Assembly: GCA_011037195.1 (NCBI GenBank)
Contig: JAAEAF010014387.1
Location: 1-64,000, forward strand
DNA: 64,000 nt
Direction of reading: 5' to 3'
Origin: Triatoma infestans
Lineage: Eukaryota; Arthropoda; Insecta; Hemiptera; Reduviidae
A program made the position numbers and the translations under genes. Every line of letters starts with the position of its first letter. The stretch's first letter is position 1. The notes beneath the pieces were generated by a model that was not told the origin of the DNA, ran no database searches, and saw only the letters and a list, made by a program, of their open reading frames with translations. Shown piece by piece: positions 23,445 to 34,799 of the stretch.

Positions 23445-23674
23445 GGGAAGGGATTAGCTCAGTGGTAGCGCGCTGGACTAGCAACGCGGAGATCACGGGT
23501 TCGAATCCAGCCGTGCTACCCTTAGATTTTCTCTTCCTAGGAGCCCCTACAACTCACTGCCCGGTGATGGACAGTGTTGTCTGTAGCGAGAGAACACTGT
23601 CCGGAGGCCGGCAGTGCACTGAGAAGGCTCCGGGCGCAAATGACCACAGATGTTGAGACGCCTTATATTAAAAA
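23445..23674 (+). mobile_element. tRNA-derived SINE (family A), tail type a
   Basis: The tRNA-like head has an A box (TAGCTCAGTGG at 23454-23464) and a B box (GGTTCGAATCC at 23498-23508), the internal RNA polymerase III promoter of such elements. The body includes CCTAGGAGCCCC, CACTGCCCGGTGATGGAC and ACTGTCCGGAGGCCGGCAGT. The tail is GATGTTGAGACGCCTTATATTAAAAA. Other copies lie at 31400, 46274 (plus) and 42535, 43062, 43965, 63736 (minus). The target was the (CA)n tract of a HINE. It is not a tRNA gene: the repeat body follows without a processed 3' end, and it recurs. Confidence 0.88.
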
Positions 23675-23679
23675 CACAC

Positions 23680-26600
23680 GTCAACTTTATTTTTTGGAAT
23701 ATTTGTGGGTTCGGAAATTTTTCTGAAATCGGTTCTAAATTATTAAGCTGCGAAATTATTTGTTTAGTTGAAACGTGGTTATGTAATCAATTTAACAACC
23801 CCCCAGCTTATCTTAGTGATTATAACATTTGTTATTCTAATGCAATTAAAGTAAAATCTAAAGGTAGGGCAAGTGGAGGGTTGATGATTTTAATTAAGAA
23901 AAATCTTGGGAAATTTCAAATACTCGAGGCGTCACATAGTTGGTTGTTTGTAAAAGTTACGATTGGTGTACTTAATATTATAATAGGTGTAGTATACTTT
24001 AGACCGCAGGTTGAGATAGATAATTTACTTGAAGAATTTAATATGACCTTACTGCAATTAAAGCAGGGCCATGCAAATGATGTATTTATTGTAGGCGGGG
24101 ATTATAACTGTCGGGTTGGCCGGCTCAATCAATGTTTAGATATTAGTTTAGATTCGGTTTTATATAAACATAGAAATAGTTTAGATTTAATAGAAAATAA
24201 AAAAGGAACTACTTTAGTTGAATTTATGGAAAATCAATTATTTATTTTATTAAATGGCCGCACAATCTCTGATTGTCCGGGTCAGTACACGTATACAAGT
24301 AGTTTAGGTTATTCGGTAATAGATCTTGTTTGGGCTGATTTATATGGCTCGCACTATATTGATGATTTAATAGTGTTGGATGATATTACTCTGTCAGACC
24401 ATTTTCCTATTAAAGTAATCTTAAATGTTGAACATATTAATGATGATGAGACAGTTAATGCAAGAAATATTGACCGTACGGTTCATACTGCGATCAAATG
24501 GCGATCCGAGTTAGCACAAGCATTCACTAATATTATGAGGTTATCAACCAATATTTCAATCGATATCTGTAACTCTTCAGTAGATTTATTAAATGAAAAT
24601 CTTATTTTTTCTATGCTTGAAACTGCGGAAATGCTGGGAATGAAAAAAATAGTTTCCGTTAATACTAACAAAAAAAATCTATTTAAAAAACCATGGTATG
24701 ACTGGGATTGTTACTTTTTGAAAAAAGAAGTTAAAAAAATATTTAGGCAGGTAAAGAAATGTAATTATGATATTAATTTGTTAAATCAATATCTAGTTAT
24801 GAAAAAAAGTTATAAAACTATGTTAAAACAAAAACAATCATCTTATGAAACGGCGGTCTCAATAACTATTTCCAACTGTAAAGACATGTTCTCCTTTTGG
24901 CAAACTGTAAAGAAATTGAGAAAACGTGATTATAATAATATGTCTCAGTTTATTAATATTAGTGATTGGGAATTATTTTTGAAAGAATTATATCCAAAAA
25001 AGTTGCAAAGTTCAGTTTACCTTGATGTTTGTCATCCTTACCTTGATAATACTATTACCCAGCAAGAAATTATTGAATCGCTAAATAAATGCAAAGCTAG
25101 TAAGTCGCCGGGTGAGGACGGAGTGAATTACGATTTTTATAAAAATCTTCCTAATAATTGGCTTCTTTACCTAGAGGTTATGTTCAATAAAATTATTGAA
25201 AATGAAAACATTCCTAATAGTTGGTCTAAAATAATTTTGTTTATGCTACATAAGAAAGGTGATAGACACAATCCGTTAAACTACAGAGGAATTGGCCTCG
25301 TTAATAATATTGTGAAAATTTTCACACAAATAATTTTATCGAGATTAGAAAAATGGTCTGAAGAGTATAATGTTTTGCCTGAGAGTCAATCGGGTTTTCG
25401 TAAAAATAGAGGATGCATTGATAATGTTTTTACATTTAATTCTATGGTCCAAATACAAGTTGGAATAAAAAAGAAACCCCTATACGCTATGTATGTAGAT
25501 TTCGAACGAGCTTTCGATTCATTGAATCATGAATGCCTGTGGTATAAACTAAGAAACCTAGGTGTCTACGGGAAAATGTTTAGATTTATTAAGAAATTAT
25601 ATGAATTTGCTACTATTAAAATTAAATGTGGCTTCAACGTTACGTCAGAATTTAATCTGACTCAAGGCATTATTCAGGGTGAAATTTTATCCCCGTGGGC
25701 GTTTAACCACTACATTAGTGATATAGAAAACTATTTTATTAACCAAGGTGTAAATACTATTAGAATTAATAACAATAAGGATATTGTATTATTGGCTTAT
25801 GCAGATGATCTCACGATATTTGCTGATTGTTACACAGATTTAAATTATAAATTACAAATTTTAGATGAATATTGTGCTAAAAATTTTTTAAAAGTAAATG
25901 TTAAAAAAACTAAAATTATGAAATTCAATATGAGTGGCAAACAACCTAAATTAACAAGGTCTTTTATTTACAGAGGTGAACCGATTGAAATTGTCCAAAA
26001 TTATGTTTACTTAGGTGTAACTTTTTCTATTTCAGGTATTTTTAAAGAAAACCTTTTGTCATCAATTAGCAAAGCTAACATGGCTACGGGCAGTGTTTTT
26101 GACATTCTTAGCAAGGGAAAGTCTAGGTCTTGGAGTTCAAGAATATATTTGTTTAAATCAATTATTGGTAACAGCCTGTTGTATGCTTCCTCAGTGTGGG
26201 CATTAAGATATTTAAATGATATTGATGCACTTCAATTGCGGTTCTTCAAGAGGCTCTTATGCCTTCCAAAGAATGCTGCTAACCACTTGCTAAGACTTGA
26301 AACTGGAGAATTACATATGAGTTTTTTTGTTTTAAAGCAAACTTTAAATTGGATAAAAAAAATGGAATCTATGGAAGAACACAGGTTGCCCAAAATTTGT
26401 TTTAAGCAGTTAGTTGAGTATGACCAAAATAGTTACAATAAGAAAAACTGTTTAAAGTACAATTGGTTTTCTCAGGTTAAAAATGTAATTTCTAAAACAT
26501 GTATCGATAATTTAGAGAATTTAACGGGTCTTTTACTAAACAGTAACAACTTTAAAAATATTTTAAATTTATTCCAATTTTCACTAATATCAGCTGATGT

Positions 26601-27253
26601 TGATCGTTTGTTTAAATCAAGTTTCTCACAACAGTTATACACAACATACACGCTTAAAGATTTTTATACCTGTCAACAATATCTAGAATTAAATGTTCCT
26701 TTAAAATTTATTAAATTTTTTGCAGAATTTAGATTTTGTAATAATTATTTTATGAAATTTAATATTAACAATGTAATTTATAAAATAGATCCTACAAAAA
26801 CTTGCATGTTGTGTAATCTTAACGAGAAAGAAGATCTCATACATATTGTATTAAATTGTTCTTTGTATAATAATATAAGATCTATAATGAACATAAATAG
26901 TAATGATTCACCTCAACAAATTGTATTTAACCTTAAAAATAACCAAACTAAAACAAATATATTTAAATTATATAAATATTTTTCTATAATCTTAAAAGCT
27001 CGTTCTGCCGTATTAAATGATTAAATGATAAATATAAAAAATAAAAAATATGAAAGAAATAGTAGGATAAAAACGAAAAAAGAGATATTTTATTTTTGGT
27101 TTACATTTTTATTACTTATAAGAAGAGTATTGCTTTTTATATTTGTTTTTGTCTTATTGTACTTATTTATTTACCTACTAGTTTATTATGAATACTAACA
27201 ACTCAGTTGTAACAAGCTGTATGCTTTATACAATAAAGTTTATCTATCTATCT
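23680..27253 (+). mobile_element. APE-type LINE, nearly intact ORF2 (endonuclease and reverse transcriptase)
   Basis: One uninterrupted frame, 23650-27024 (1124 codons), encodes an APE-like endonuclease (WN at residues 16-17, ETW from E41, GGDYN, SDH at 249-251) followed by RT (KKGDRHNPLNYRGI, SQSGFRKNRG, YVDFERAFDSL, QGEILSPW, YADD from residue 717). A C-terminal CCHC knuckle follows (C1052, C1055, H1065, C1070). There is no RNase H. The 3' end is a (TATC)n repeat. The 13-bp duplication ATTAAAAACACAC at 23667-23679 and 27254-27266 delimits the insertion. The first 10 codons, including the ATG, come from the upstream SINE tail. The element itself starts within a few residues of the usual endonuclease start. 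Codon use is very AT-rich, unlike the LINE at 12408. Clade unresolved (L2/Daphne-like or RTE-like). No ORF1 is seen. Confidence 0.92.
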
Positions 27254-27260
27254 ATTAAAA

Positions 27261-27307
<47 letters not shown>

Positions 27308-27345
27308 CTCGTATACAACCATACACATAAGGACCATTCGTTAAA

Positions 27346-27985
27346 AAATTTTCTGTCTTCGTAGACAGAACGCTCATATCTATTCATTGCATATTATTTC
27401 CAGTGTATTTACGAGGGATTTATTCTCAATGTACAAAGCTCTGAACACTGAGTGAATCATGTCGGAAGAACCTTTGTAATTGCTCAGATCCTCAAAGTTT
27501 TTTAGATGCAACAGGCAAATTTGTTACTAACAAAATATTGATCAAATTGTGTATATTCGTTTTGTTTGTTTTTTTTATTTTTTGTTGTTTAAACTTGAAT
27601 GGTGCCCCGAACGCTGAGCGTGACGCCCCAAAACAATGGAAATAAGCCACTCCTAACCTACAAGCCCTCCAGTACTGGATATTTTTGAGGGAACGAAGAA
27701 TCTAACCTATCTTCCATTCATTGCAATACAGTTAAAATTTATGTACACGCCTGCACACTGAGCTCGTTCATTCAATCATGCACACTCTTACGCCCCTCAC
27801 TACTCAATATTCCTGGGGGATACGAGAAAAACCTACGTTTAACCTTACAAACTAGCCTAAAACTAAGGGTCATAACTACACGCTAGCCTAAAACCTGCAT
27901 TCACGCAATAAATTCTTTCATTCCAATATGCAAACTATCTACCAAATCAGCCCCTATCGACCCATTCCATTCTCCTTTTCAATGC
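27346..27985. other. Non-coding stretch, possibly LINE 3' UTR
   Basis: GC-richer than its surroundings at 27600-27900 (GGTGCCCCGAACGCTGAGCG). It lies directly downstream, on the minus strand, of a LINE zinc-knuckle fragment at 27990-28190, so it may be that element's 3' UTR. No ORF was recognised. Confidence 0.35.
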
Positions 27986-27989
27986 TTTT

Positions 27990-28190
27990 TCCACAAATCA
28001 CCCAAAACCTCTGTACGCTGTACCGTTTTCGAGCAGTAGGGCCAGATAATTATTCACCAAAGCAACGTGGAACCCAACCTCCCTCTGCAAGCGCTGACGC
28101 AAATCAGAATACAGAGGGCAATCCAACAACACATGCTCACTTGGCCTCCTCCTGTCCACAGCTACAGCTATACTCGTCGGCATCTTTTTT
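27990..28190 (-). pseudogene. LINE C-terminal zinc-knuckle fragment
   Basis: On the minus strand one frame reads CSCGQEEA and an adjacent frame continues EHVLLDCPLYSDLRQ. Together they look like the C-X-C-...-H-X4-C knuckle that ends many LINE ORF2 proteins, with one frameshift between the parts. Clade unknown. Confidence 0.6.
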
Positions 28191-28199
28191 TGTGAAAAG

Positions 28200-28700
28200 T
28201 TAGAAAATAGTTGCCTTTTTTTTAGGGGGGGGGGAGGACTCTTTGACGTACTGGAACCAAATACAATGAAGCCGCAGACAAGGCGCTAAAAATATAGCGT
28301 TAATGAACAATCATTATTAATGTGATTGCCGTATGATTGGAAGAATGTTTTTTTGTAATAAGGCGTTGTCATTGGAATCAGGTAAGGCCGTATAGGTAAG
28401 ACTTAGAATTGTCCTTATAATGTTAACTCACAGCTACATTTTTTAGAGGAGAACGCCCTCACCTACTTGTGAGGCTTGCAATGTACAGTTAACAGTCCAA
28501 AATATTTTCATGTTCGAAATATACATCCACTAAAGATAAGGTAAAGATCAGTAATAGTATGAAAGAAATACTGGAGGATAACGAGAAAACTGTAAGTCAG
28601 GGAGAACATTCCAGTATATCAAAGATATAAATATATTCAACTTAATATGACATTATACTTAGAGATTACAGCGACAAACCAAGTCGATGTGGCTGCTCAA
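28200..28700. other. Stretch without recognised gene
   Basis: A G-run lies at 28223-28234. No ORF or repeat family was recognised. Confidence 0.45.
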
Positions 28701-29645
28701 TTTCATTGAGTTGCTATAAAAAACACAGATTACTAATCTATCTTCATGAGACAATCTCAAGTCCAAAAGACACAAACGTTACAAAACTAAAGTAAATAGC
28801 GCAAAGAATAAGCGAAATAAGAATGAAACCTACATAAATAAACTCAATACGCAGGGTCCTAAATAATACTATTTATCAATGACCGTAGATGTGATTATGG
28901 AGGATTCCCAAGGAATCCAAGATAATTTGCTCCGCCAGCCGGGTCAAATTCCCTTTGTCAATGCCGACATTATCAAAAAATTCAGCAGTAGCCATTGGGA
29001 TTGCCCCCCGAGAGCCGAACCATAAGCCGTGAACTGCAAAGTTCCTTTCTCCAAATTCTTGTAGGAACTTTTCTTGGAGAAAGTTAACGCACTTCTCATA
29101 AATCGCTCTCTTTTCTTCATTAATCTGCTTGGCCTGGTCTGGATCGTTGCTCTCATACCTAACCGTAGGGTCGACAACTAACGCAGATCGACTATCTTTA
29201 TCGAATGCTACTATATCTGCGTATCTTGAGGCGCCGTCCGTGTCAACACAGTAGACCTCCTCATAGCATGCATAGCCTTTTTCCTTTAATAACTCGATGA
29301 CCCTACGTTTGACATTGTGGTGTCGGCGAGTGACGAGGAGCATGTTGTTCGGGCATTTTCCCAGCACATGGGCCGGAGTTTCGGTCTCTCTTCCGCATTT
29401 GCGGCAGAGGAGCCCAACATCTCGCATCGCCTGATTGCCGACGCCTGGCACACCGCGGAGTGAAGCATAATTAAAACTCAGCTTCAGTGCATTCGTCCAC
29501 TCAGATCCAGACAATAATTGTTTTTCACAGACAAATTTATTCCCATACGTAGTGTCTCTAAAATGCTGGACACCGTAGCCTTGCCATTTGCAACTCGCCC
29601 ACTCGTCAAAGGCCTTTTCTCTTAACTGTTGCCTTATCCTTCTTA
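28700..29645 (-). pseudogene. R2-like LINE, 3' part (zinc knuckle and restriction-like endonuclease)
   Basis: An intact frame runs from about 29645 down to 28876; the ATG at 29514 is internal. It encodes a knuckle (C37, C40, H49, C54 counted from that ATG: CRKCGRETETPAHVLGKC), RRHHNVKRRV, then an endonuclease-like block RYADIVAF (D100) with VVDPTVRYE (D115, E121), and ends HNHIYGH. This order of knuckle and PD-(D/E)XK-like domain is that of R2-type LINEs, whose endonuclease nicks the target for priming. The RT half is missing, so the copy is 5'-truncated. 28700-28875 is its probable 3' UTR. The same protein tail, more decayed, is at 845-2345. Confidence 0.82.
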
Positions 29646-30100
29646 AATTGTGGGATTCAGTCGTTTACAAACATTTGAAGAGGTTTAGAAGGATTCATTT
29701 AGAAATGAGTTTTGGTTGGTGTTTAGTACGGTTTATGTTTAAATACAAGTTGTGAGAAAGAAGCGTAGGGGGCCAACCCCGGGGTGGCAAACTTCCAGCC
29801 TTTCGGGGAAATGTCCTCTCCACTTAAATTAGGAAGCCAGTACTCTGAAGGGGTGGATCCGTGCCGGAATTTTGAGGATATCGCTGAGCTTCCAGACACA
29901 CTAAATAATTTAAGCTCTGCCTTTTAGAGTTTTCTCTATCGAGGAAAACATACGAACAGATCTCTTTCATCTTTGTTGGTGAATGCCCTTGTAAAAATCA
30001 TTCTTTACGGTGCCAGATATTTGAGGCGACCTCCTGAAACGTAATTATGTGTAATGTGATAGCAAGAAGAAAAAAGATATAATTTTTAAATAAATTATAA
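29646..30100. other. Stretch without recognised gene
   Basis: Contains a GC-rich patch at 29765-29830 (GGGGCCAACCCCGGGGTGG) that might be an element UTR. Nothing coding was seen. Confidence 0.4.
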
Positions 30101-30104
30101 CTAG

Positions 30105-30800
30105 TGGTTCCAGCCAGCCGCTATCTGCAGGTCAAGAACCGCGGCAAACAAAAACCCTTTCAAACAAGGGTCAATACACAGCCAAAGAAACGCCGCTAAA
30201 CCCTTTCAAACAAGGGGCATTATACGGTCAATGTACAGAGGCCATCTGGCCTGTATACCCTTCATACAAGGATCACTGTACACTCAAAAGGCCACCTGGC
30301 TACCATCTATTAACAAACAGTCTTTGTTAACCACCGACTGGCCACCATCTGTCGCCACCTCGGTCACCGACCTACCTAGAGTCAACATATTGCAAGAGAT
30401 GTTTTAGTGTGGCACGTACTTGCACACCTGCCAATGTGTGAGTGATACCAATATAAACGTCGTCCCACAGGAGGAGGGGATCAGTGTTCTATCAGTTACG
30501 CATCAGTCATACACGAGATATATATCAGTATTCAACAGTCAGACAGCAGTTCACGTCAGTTCAAGCAGTTAAGTTTCACAGATCGCGAGCGCGTCCCTAT
30601 TCAAGGTTTAAACATTACATCTTTAATATTTATTAATCATTTCATAATTCATTTATAGTTGTGCATCTTAGTTTATCTTATTTCGAACACTTTAAATTAA
30701 TTGTTAAAATATAGTCTATTTTCGTAATTCAGTAGTTCGTATTTCGAGTAACAACTCTCTAACTAACAATCACCTAATCATCACTTCAACTCCCTATTCA
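30105..30800 (+). promoter_or_regulatory. Candidate arthropod core promoter, possibly LTR-borne
   Basis: TATAAA at 30452 is followed about 30 bp later by ATCAGTG near 30480 and TATCAGTTACG near 30490, the spacing and sequence of an arthropod TATA plus initiator pair. The upstream part 30130-30400 holds imperfect repeats of CCCTTTCAAACAAGGG-type wording (near 30157, 30210, 30260). A direct repeat TCCCTATTCAAGG occurs at about 30594 and 30790. No ORF follows. It may be an LTR or the 5' end of an unrecognised transcript. Established elements are the motifs only; function is inferred. Confidence 0.4.
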
Positions 30801-31395
30801 AGGCATCTGATTCCAATGCATATGATATGATTTCTTCAGTAATTTCTTTTATATTTGGAAACTTTAGCGCATCTTTCAGATTTTTTTTTTTATAGTAAAA
30901 AGATTAAACTTTGAAAAGTAGAATACTTGTAGCTTTATTTTAGTATTTGTATTTTAGTATTTTCTTCAAATTGTAGCATTAATATATTTTCCAGCAAAGT
31001 TATTCTTATCCGATAAAAATATTAATAAAAAAAAACTTCTCAGTCAACACGCTATACAATGCTGATGAAGTAAATTTCAATGAGAAGAATTTCAGAATGA
31101 ATTATGCAAACCAAAATATAAACATTCCAACAACTTATTATATATTCAGTTGCAAAAACATTGAAATACATAAATTGAAAGAAAGTTCATTAGTTTTGGT
31201 GTTGACTAAAGTTTTGAAAGTTAACCATTGTGATACTTTTTTTTAAATATTTAATAAGTCTCTAAACATTGTTCGTCACTAAAGAGAAAAATGGTCTCAC
31301 ATTTTAAGTTATAATAAATATGAACAATAATATAAATAAATAAGTCAAATATATAGAATCGGTTCGTTTGCATATATATATATAAAGAAATAATA
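30801..31395. other. AT-rich stretch without recognised gene
   Basis: No ORF or known repeat signature. A (TA)n run precedes the SINE at 31374-31384. Confidence 0.45.
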
Positions 31396-31399
31396 ATGA

Positions 31400-31625
31400 G
31401 GGAAATGATTAGCTCACTGGGTAGCGTGCTGGACTGTCAACGCAAAGGTCCCGGGTTCGAGTCCAGCCCATAGATTTTCTGTTCTTAGAAGCTTCTATAG
31501 CTCACTGCCTAGTGATGGACTGTATAACAAGAAAGTACTGCCCGGAGGCAGGCAGCACTGAGCAGACTCCGAGCGCCAATGACAACGGATGTTCACAAAG
31601 AGCGAATGGATGCTCAAAGAGTACG
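31400..31625 (+). mobile_element. tRNA-derived SINE (family A), tail type a
   Basis: A box TTAGCTCACTGGGTAGC near 31409 and B box GGTTCGAGTCC at 31454-31464. Body wording CCCGGAGGCAGGCAGCACTG and tail GACAACGGATGTTCAC match the copy at 23445. The flanks GAAATAATAATG and GAAAATAATG suggest a short imperfect target duplication. Confidence 0.8.
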
Positions 31626-31639
31626 AAAATAATGTTTTC

Positions 31640-32150
31640 AGAGAATAGACTTTATATATGTGTGTGTATGTGTGTGCCTCGTGCTATCCTAATAATACTT
31701 GGATTAAAGCATTATCTTAAAGCAGATATTGTAAGCTTGACTAAGCTCCCCAAGTCTTTACCATTTAAATAAAACAGTATAATTCCTCACGGTTAAAATT
31801 GGTTTTATTAATGTTTCTATTATGGAATAATTAAAAATAAAATGGGGGAGTTTACATAAAAATAATGTATTCAATTCCCTCCCCACTTCTTCTGTTGCCA
31901 AGAGAACACAGTTTAATTTATTTATCAAATCCTTATCTACTTAAATTCATCAACTTCCCACTCAACTCAAGTTTCCAACAGATTGAGCTTAATATCACTG
32001 CATATTTAACAATCATTACTTAATTGTTTATAAAGAACGTGATTATGTCTGCTTTGTGCTTTTTTTTTATTTTTAGAAATTTACACCAGCACTATTGTGC
32101 CATAAGTAAATGTGAATACACAGACAAAAATAAAATAAAATCCGAGTAAG
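31640..32150. other. AT-rich stretch without recognised gene
   Basis: Nothing recognised. It lies between a SINE and the 3' end of a Jockey-like fragment. Confidence 0.45.
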
Positions 32151-33010
32151 TAGAGAAACTACCCAGTGGTAGTATTCCTAATCGGAAATTCACTCACTGT
32201 CACTTGCTCTGCACAAGAGAGAATGTCTCGAGGCCACTGGCGTTTAAGCCGTCTAGGAAGGTTATCTGGTAGGGTACGGAATGAAAGACGACGGGCTAGA
32301 GGGTTAAGGTGTGAAGATAGGAGGGTGTGACATTTTTTTATATCTGAGTTTGATTACTTCTGGTAGGAAAGGGATATTAAGGTCGTTATGGATTGTTCGA
32401 TTGGAGACATAAAAAGGAGCAATTCACTGTAGTTCAAAGGATTTTGGATTGTAAGGAATGGATGCGATGGAGGTTGGAATGCTTGGTTGAACCCCATAAT
32501 TCGAGTTCATATGTCTAAATTGGTTTAATAAGTGATGTATATAGTAGATGTTTGTTTTCTAGTGAGAGTCTAGATCTGTTGTCTAAGAGTCGTTTTAGTT
32601 GTCTGTACCTTGTGTTCATTTCTTGTCTTTTCAGTCGTGTGTGAGGGTTCCATGTGAGTCTTTTATACATCCGAAGATAGCGGACGACATCAGAGGTTCG
32701 CAAAAGAAAATTTGTTTACAGTATATTGGGGGAGGGGAGTAATTCCACGTAAGGTAAATGTGACATTGAGTCATTTGTTCTCATTGAGTTTAATACTCCA
32801 TTTTTTGAACCAGTTCTCCAAAGTAGTGAGATGGTTCTGCATATTATTACTGGATATTAGTGGATCGATTACGATATTACTGGATCGGGATTTGAGAAAA
32901 GTATAACAGTATCGTCTGCATAGGTGGAAATAATGGTATTAGGATCAGTCGGCTGTGTATACCAAATACAGTATGTGGCTTAGGATGCTTCCTTGAGGAA
33001 CGCCTGCAAG
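32150..33010 (-). pseudogene. Jockey-like LINE (family A), 3' part, decayed
   Basis: Minus-strand frames include 32703-32515 with VRYLRMYKRLTWNPHTRLKR, the block that follows the RT fingers in Jockey-like ORF2, plus LEVG-like and SNRTIHNDL-like remnants downstream. The end GAAACTACCCAGTGGTAG is shared, inverted, with the Jockey-like copy at 63000-63600. Many indels and stops; RT active site not recovered. Confidence 0.7.
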
Positions 33011-33734
33011 CATTAAGTCTAAAATTAAAATAATGTATATTTTTTACGTCCAACCATGGTCTACCGATCAGGTGTTGTATGTCAAATTAAGAAACTCCTA
33101 CAACCCACTTTTAAATAAACACAAAACAGGATTTATTTGAACACAGTAAATGGCTACAATTACGTAAAGGGAAAACTAGAGACCAATTGGATTGTAGGTA
33201 AATAAAAGTTTTATATAATTAATAATGTACAATCAGCATTATGTCAACATTAGCCATCTATAACTAATCCCTCCTTAAGTCTTCAGCCGCCAGGCAGGCA
33301 CGCATGAATAATGGCGCAGTTCTTTATCAGAGGTAGGCGTTTGTCTGGACCATTAGTTTTGGAATTTATGCCTTTGCATCTATTTTTAATAAGTCATATG
33401 AGCTGATAAATTGTGAAAATAATAAAACTAATTTAAATTTGAATTAACAATTGATTCTCATTAAGAGCAAGTTCAACCATTATTACTAAGACTTCAGTAT
33501 TAATGGAGTCAAATGCATGATTTGATCAAAAGTCAAGTTTGAATAATGTTGTTTTGGTAATTCAGAAGGATTCATTAATTGCTTTTCCAATATACATAGG
33601 GTTGGGGATTATTTATTAACTTTTCAGAACTATTAAGACATAACAATTGTGTGGTTTTTGGATAAATGATGTTATTTCTGTTATTAACGTTAATGATAAT
33701 TTTACTTATACAATACATAAGATATGGTAATGAT
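33011..33734. other. Stretch without recognised gene
   Basis: AT-rich and non-coding by inspection. It forms the left flank of a SINE insertion. Confidence 0.45.
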
Positions 33735-33990
33735 AATGATATTTTAAACCCTATGGCGCAACAGCCCATAATGTGTCTTGCCAGATGGCGATTTGAATAG
33801 GGGGCGTGTAATAAGCACGCTGCAATTCCCACGCCTTTTAGTTCCGGCCTTCGCTACCTAGGGCCGCTACTAACTGTAGCTTCCCACTTATCAAAATCGA
33901 CTTTACCCTCACGGGAATCGAACCCTGAATTCTCGCAGAAAAGGCGCGCGCGCTAGCACTAGACCAACGCGTGAGGACAATGATATTTTA
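33735..33990 (-). mobile_element. tRNA-derived SINE (family B) with 12-bp target duplication
   Basis: The 232-bp insertion 33747-33978 is bounded by AATGATATTTTA at 33735-33746 and 33979-33990. On the minus strand it begins with a tRNA-like head: CCTCACGCGTTGGTCTAGTG (A-box region) and GGTTCGATTCCCG (B box). It ends with GGGCTGTTGCGCCATAGGG before the A-rich tail. It is unrelated in body to SINE family A. Preserved promoter boxes and an exact TSD suggest a fairly recent insertion. Confidence 0.85.
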
Positions 33991-34795
33991 CGAAAGCTTT
34001 ATTATATTGCCTGTTACTAAAGCTTTAAGATTAGATAATTCTGTATCTTCTAACAGTTAGCTTATATGTATATTTATTTGATTTAATACAATCATTTATC
34101 ATTAATCAATACCCACTTTCCTGTGGGTAATTCATTAAATCTTAATTGTTTTTATAAACGGTATAGCATAGAAAGAAAAATATAATCATAAGTTGTAGAT
34201 TGTAGAGGTAACATATTATCAATATAAAATAAGATATTGGGGTTCATTGTGAATGGAAGAATGTACACTTTACCAAGCTGTCATAATATTGTTGGTTCAT
34301 TAGAAATTAATGATATTTTGGAACTTCATATTGTATTATAATTCTTTGAAAAAAACAAAACAAAAGGCTGGAATGTATTATATTTAATTTGCAATTATCT
34401 AGATTTGTTTCTAGGTCATTAATTTTGTTATAGATGATGAGTATTGTGATTAGCATATATAGTGATTTTTTTCAACCGGTATCTGGTTCAGACTATAAAA
34501 ATGTTGATTTTAATGTTATGCATATACATATGGTATAAGTACGTACTATTAATGACAAATGAGTTTTGAATTTTTTGGCAGGTGATATCGGATGTCGAGC
34601 TTAAATCAAGTATTTTGTACGAAGCCAAACAAAGAACCCAGGATCAGAAGAATTGAGGTTGTGGGACATGTGCCAACTTACCCAACCGAGGCAAATAGAA
34701 AACTGATTATACGTTATAGAAAGCGCCAACAAATTGTATAAACATAACTTTAAATTTTAACGTTTCAGTTCCTACAGAATCGTCGTAAAAATATT
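33991..34795. other. AT-rich stretch without recognised gene
   Basis: No coding potential or repeat terminus was recognised. Confidence 0.45.
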
Positions 34796-34799
34796 TGTT

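Larger units (their letters stand above)
23153..27345 (-). mobile_element. HINE subfamily II copy split by a SINE and a LINE
   Basis: The 3' end TCTGGAGTGGAACATTCC is at 23153. The left part runs to a (CA)n tract at 23421-23442. After the SINE and LINE the (AC)n tract continues at 27262-27284, then AGGACCATTCGTTAAAAA near 27330. The 5' terminus is not preserved. Confidence 0.7.

Noticed and set aside
23445..23520. Possible tRNA genes at SINE heads (also 31400, 33900, 43062, 46274)
   Set aside because: A and B boxes are present, but each is fused to a conserved repeat body and recurs with it. They are SINE promoters.
27286..27308. (TA)n and (CA)n microsatellites as separate features (also 46769-46822, 9271-9300)
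   Set aside because: Mostly parts of HINE cores or ordinary simple sequence; mentioned within other entries only.
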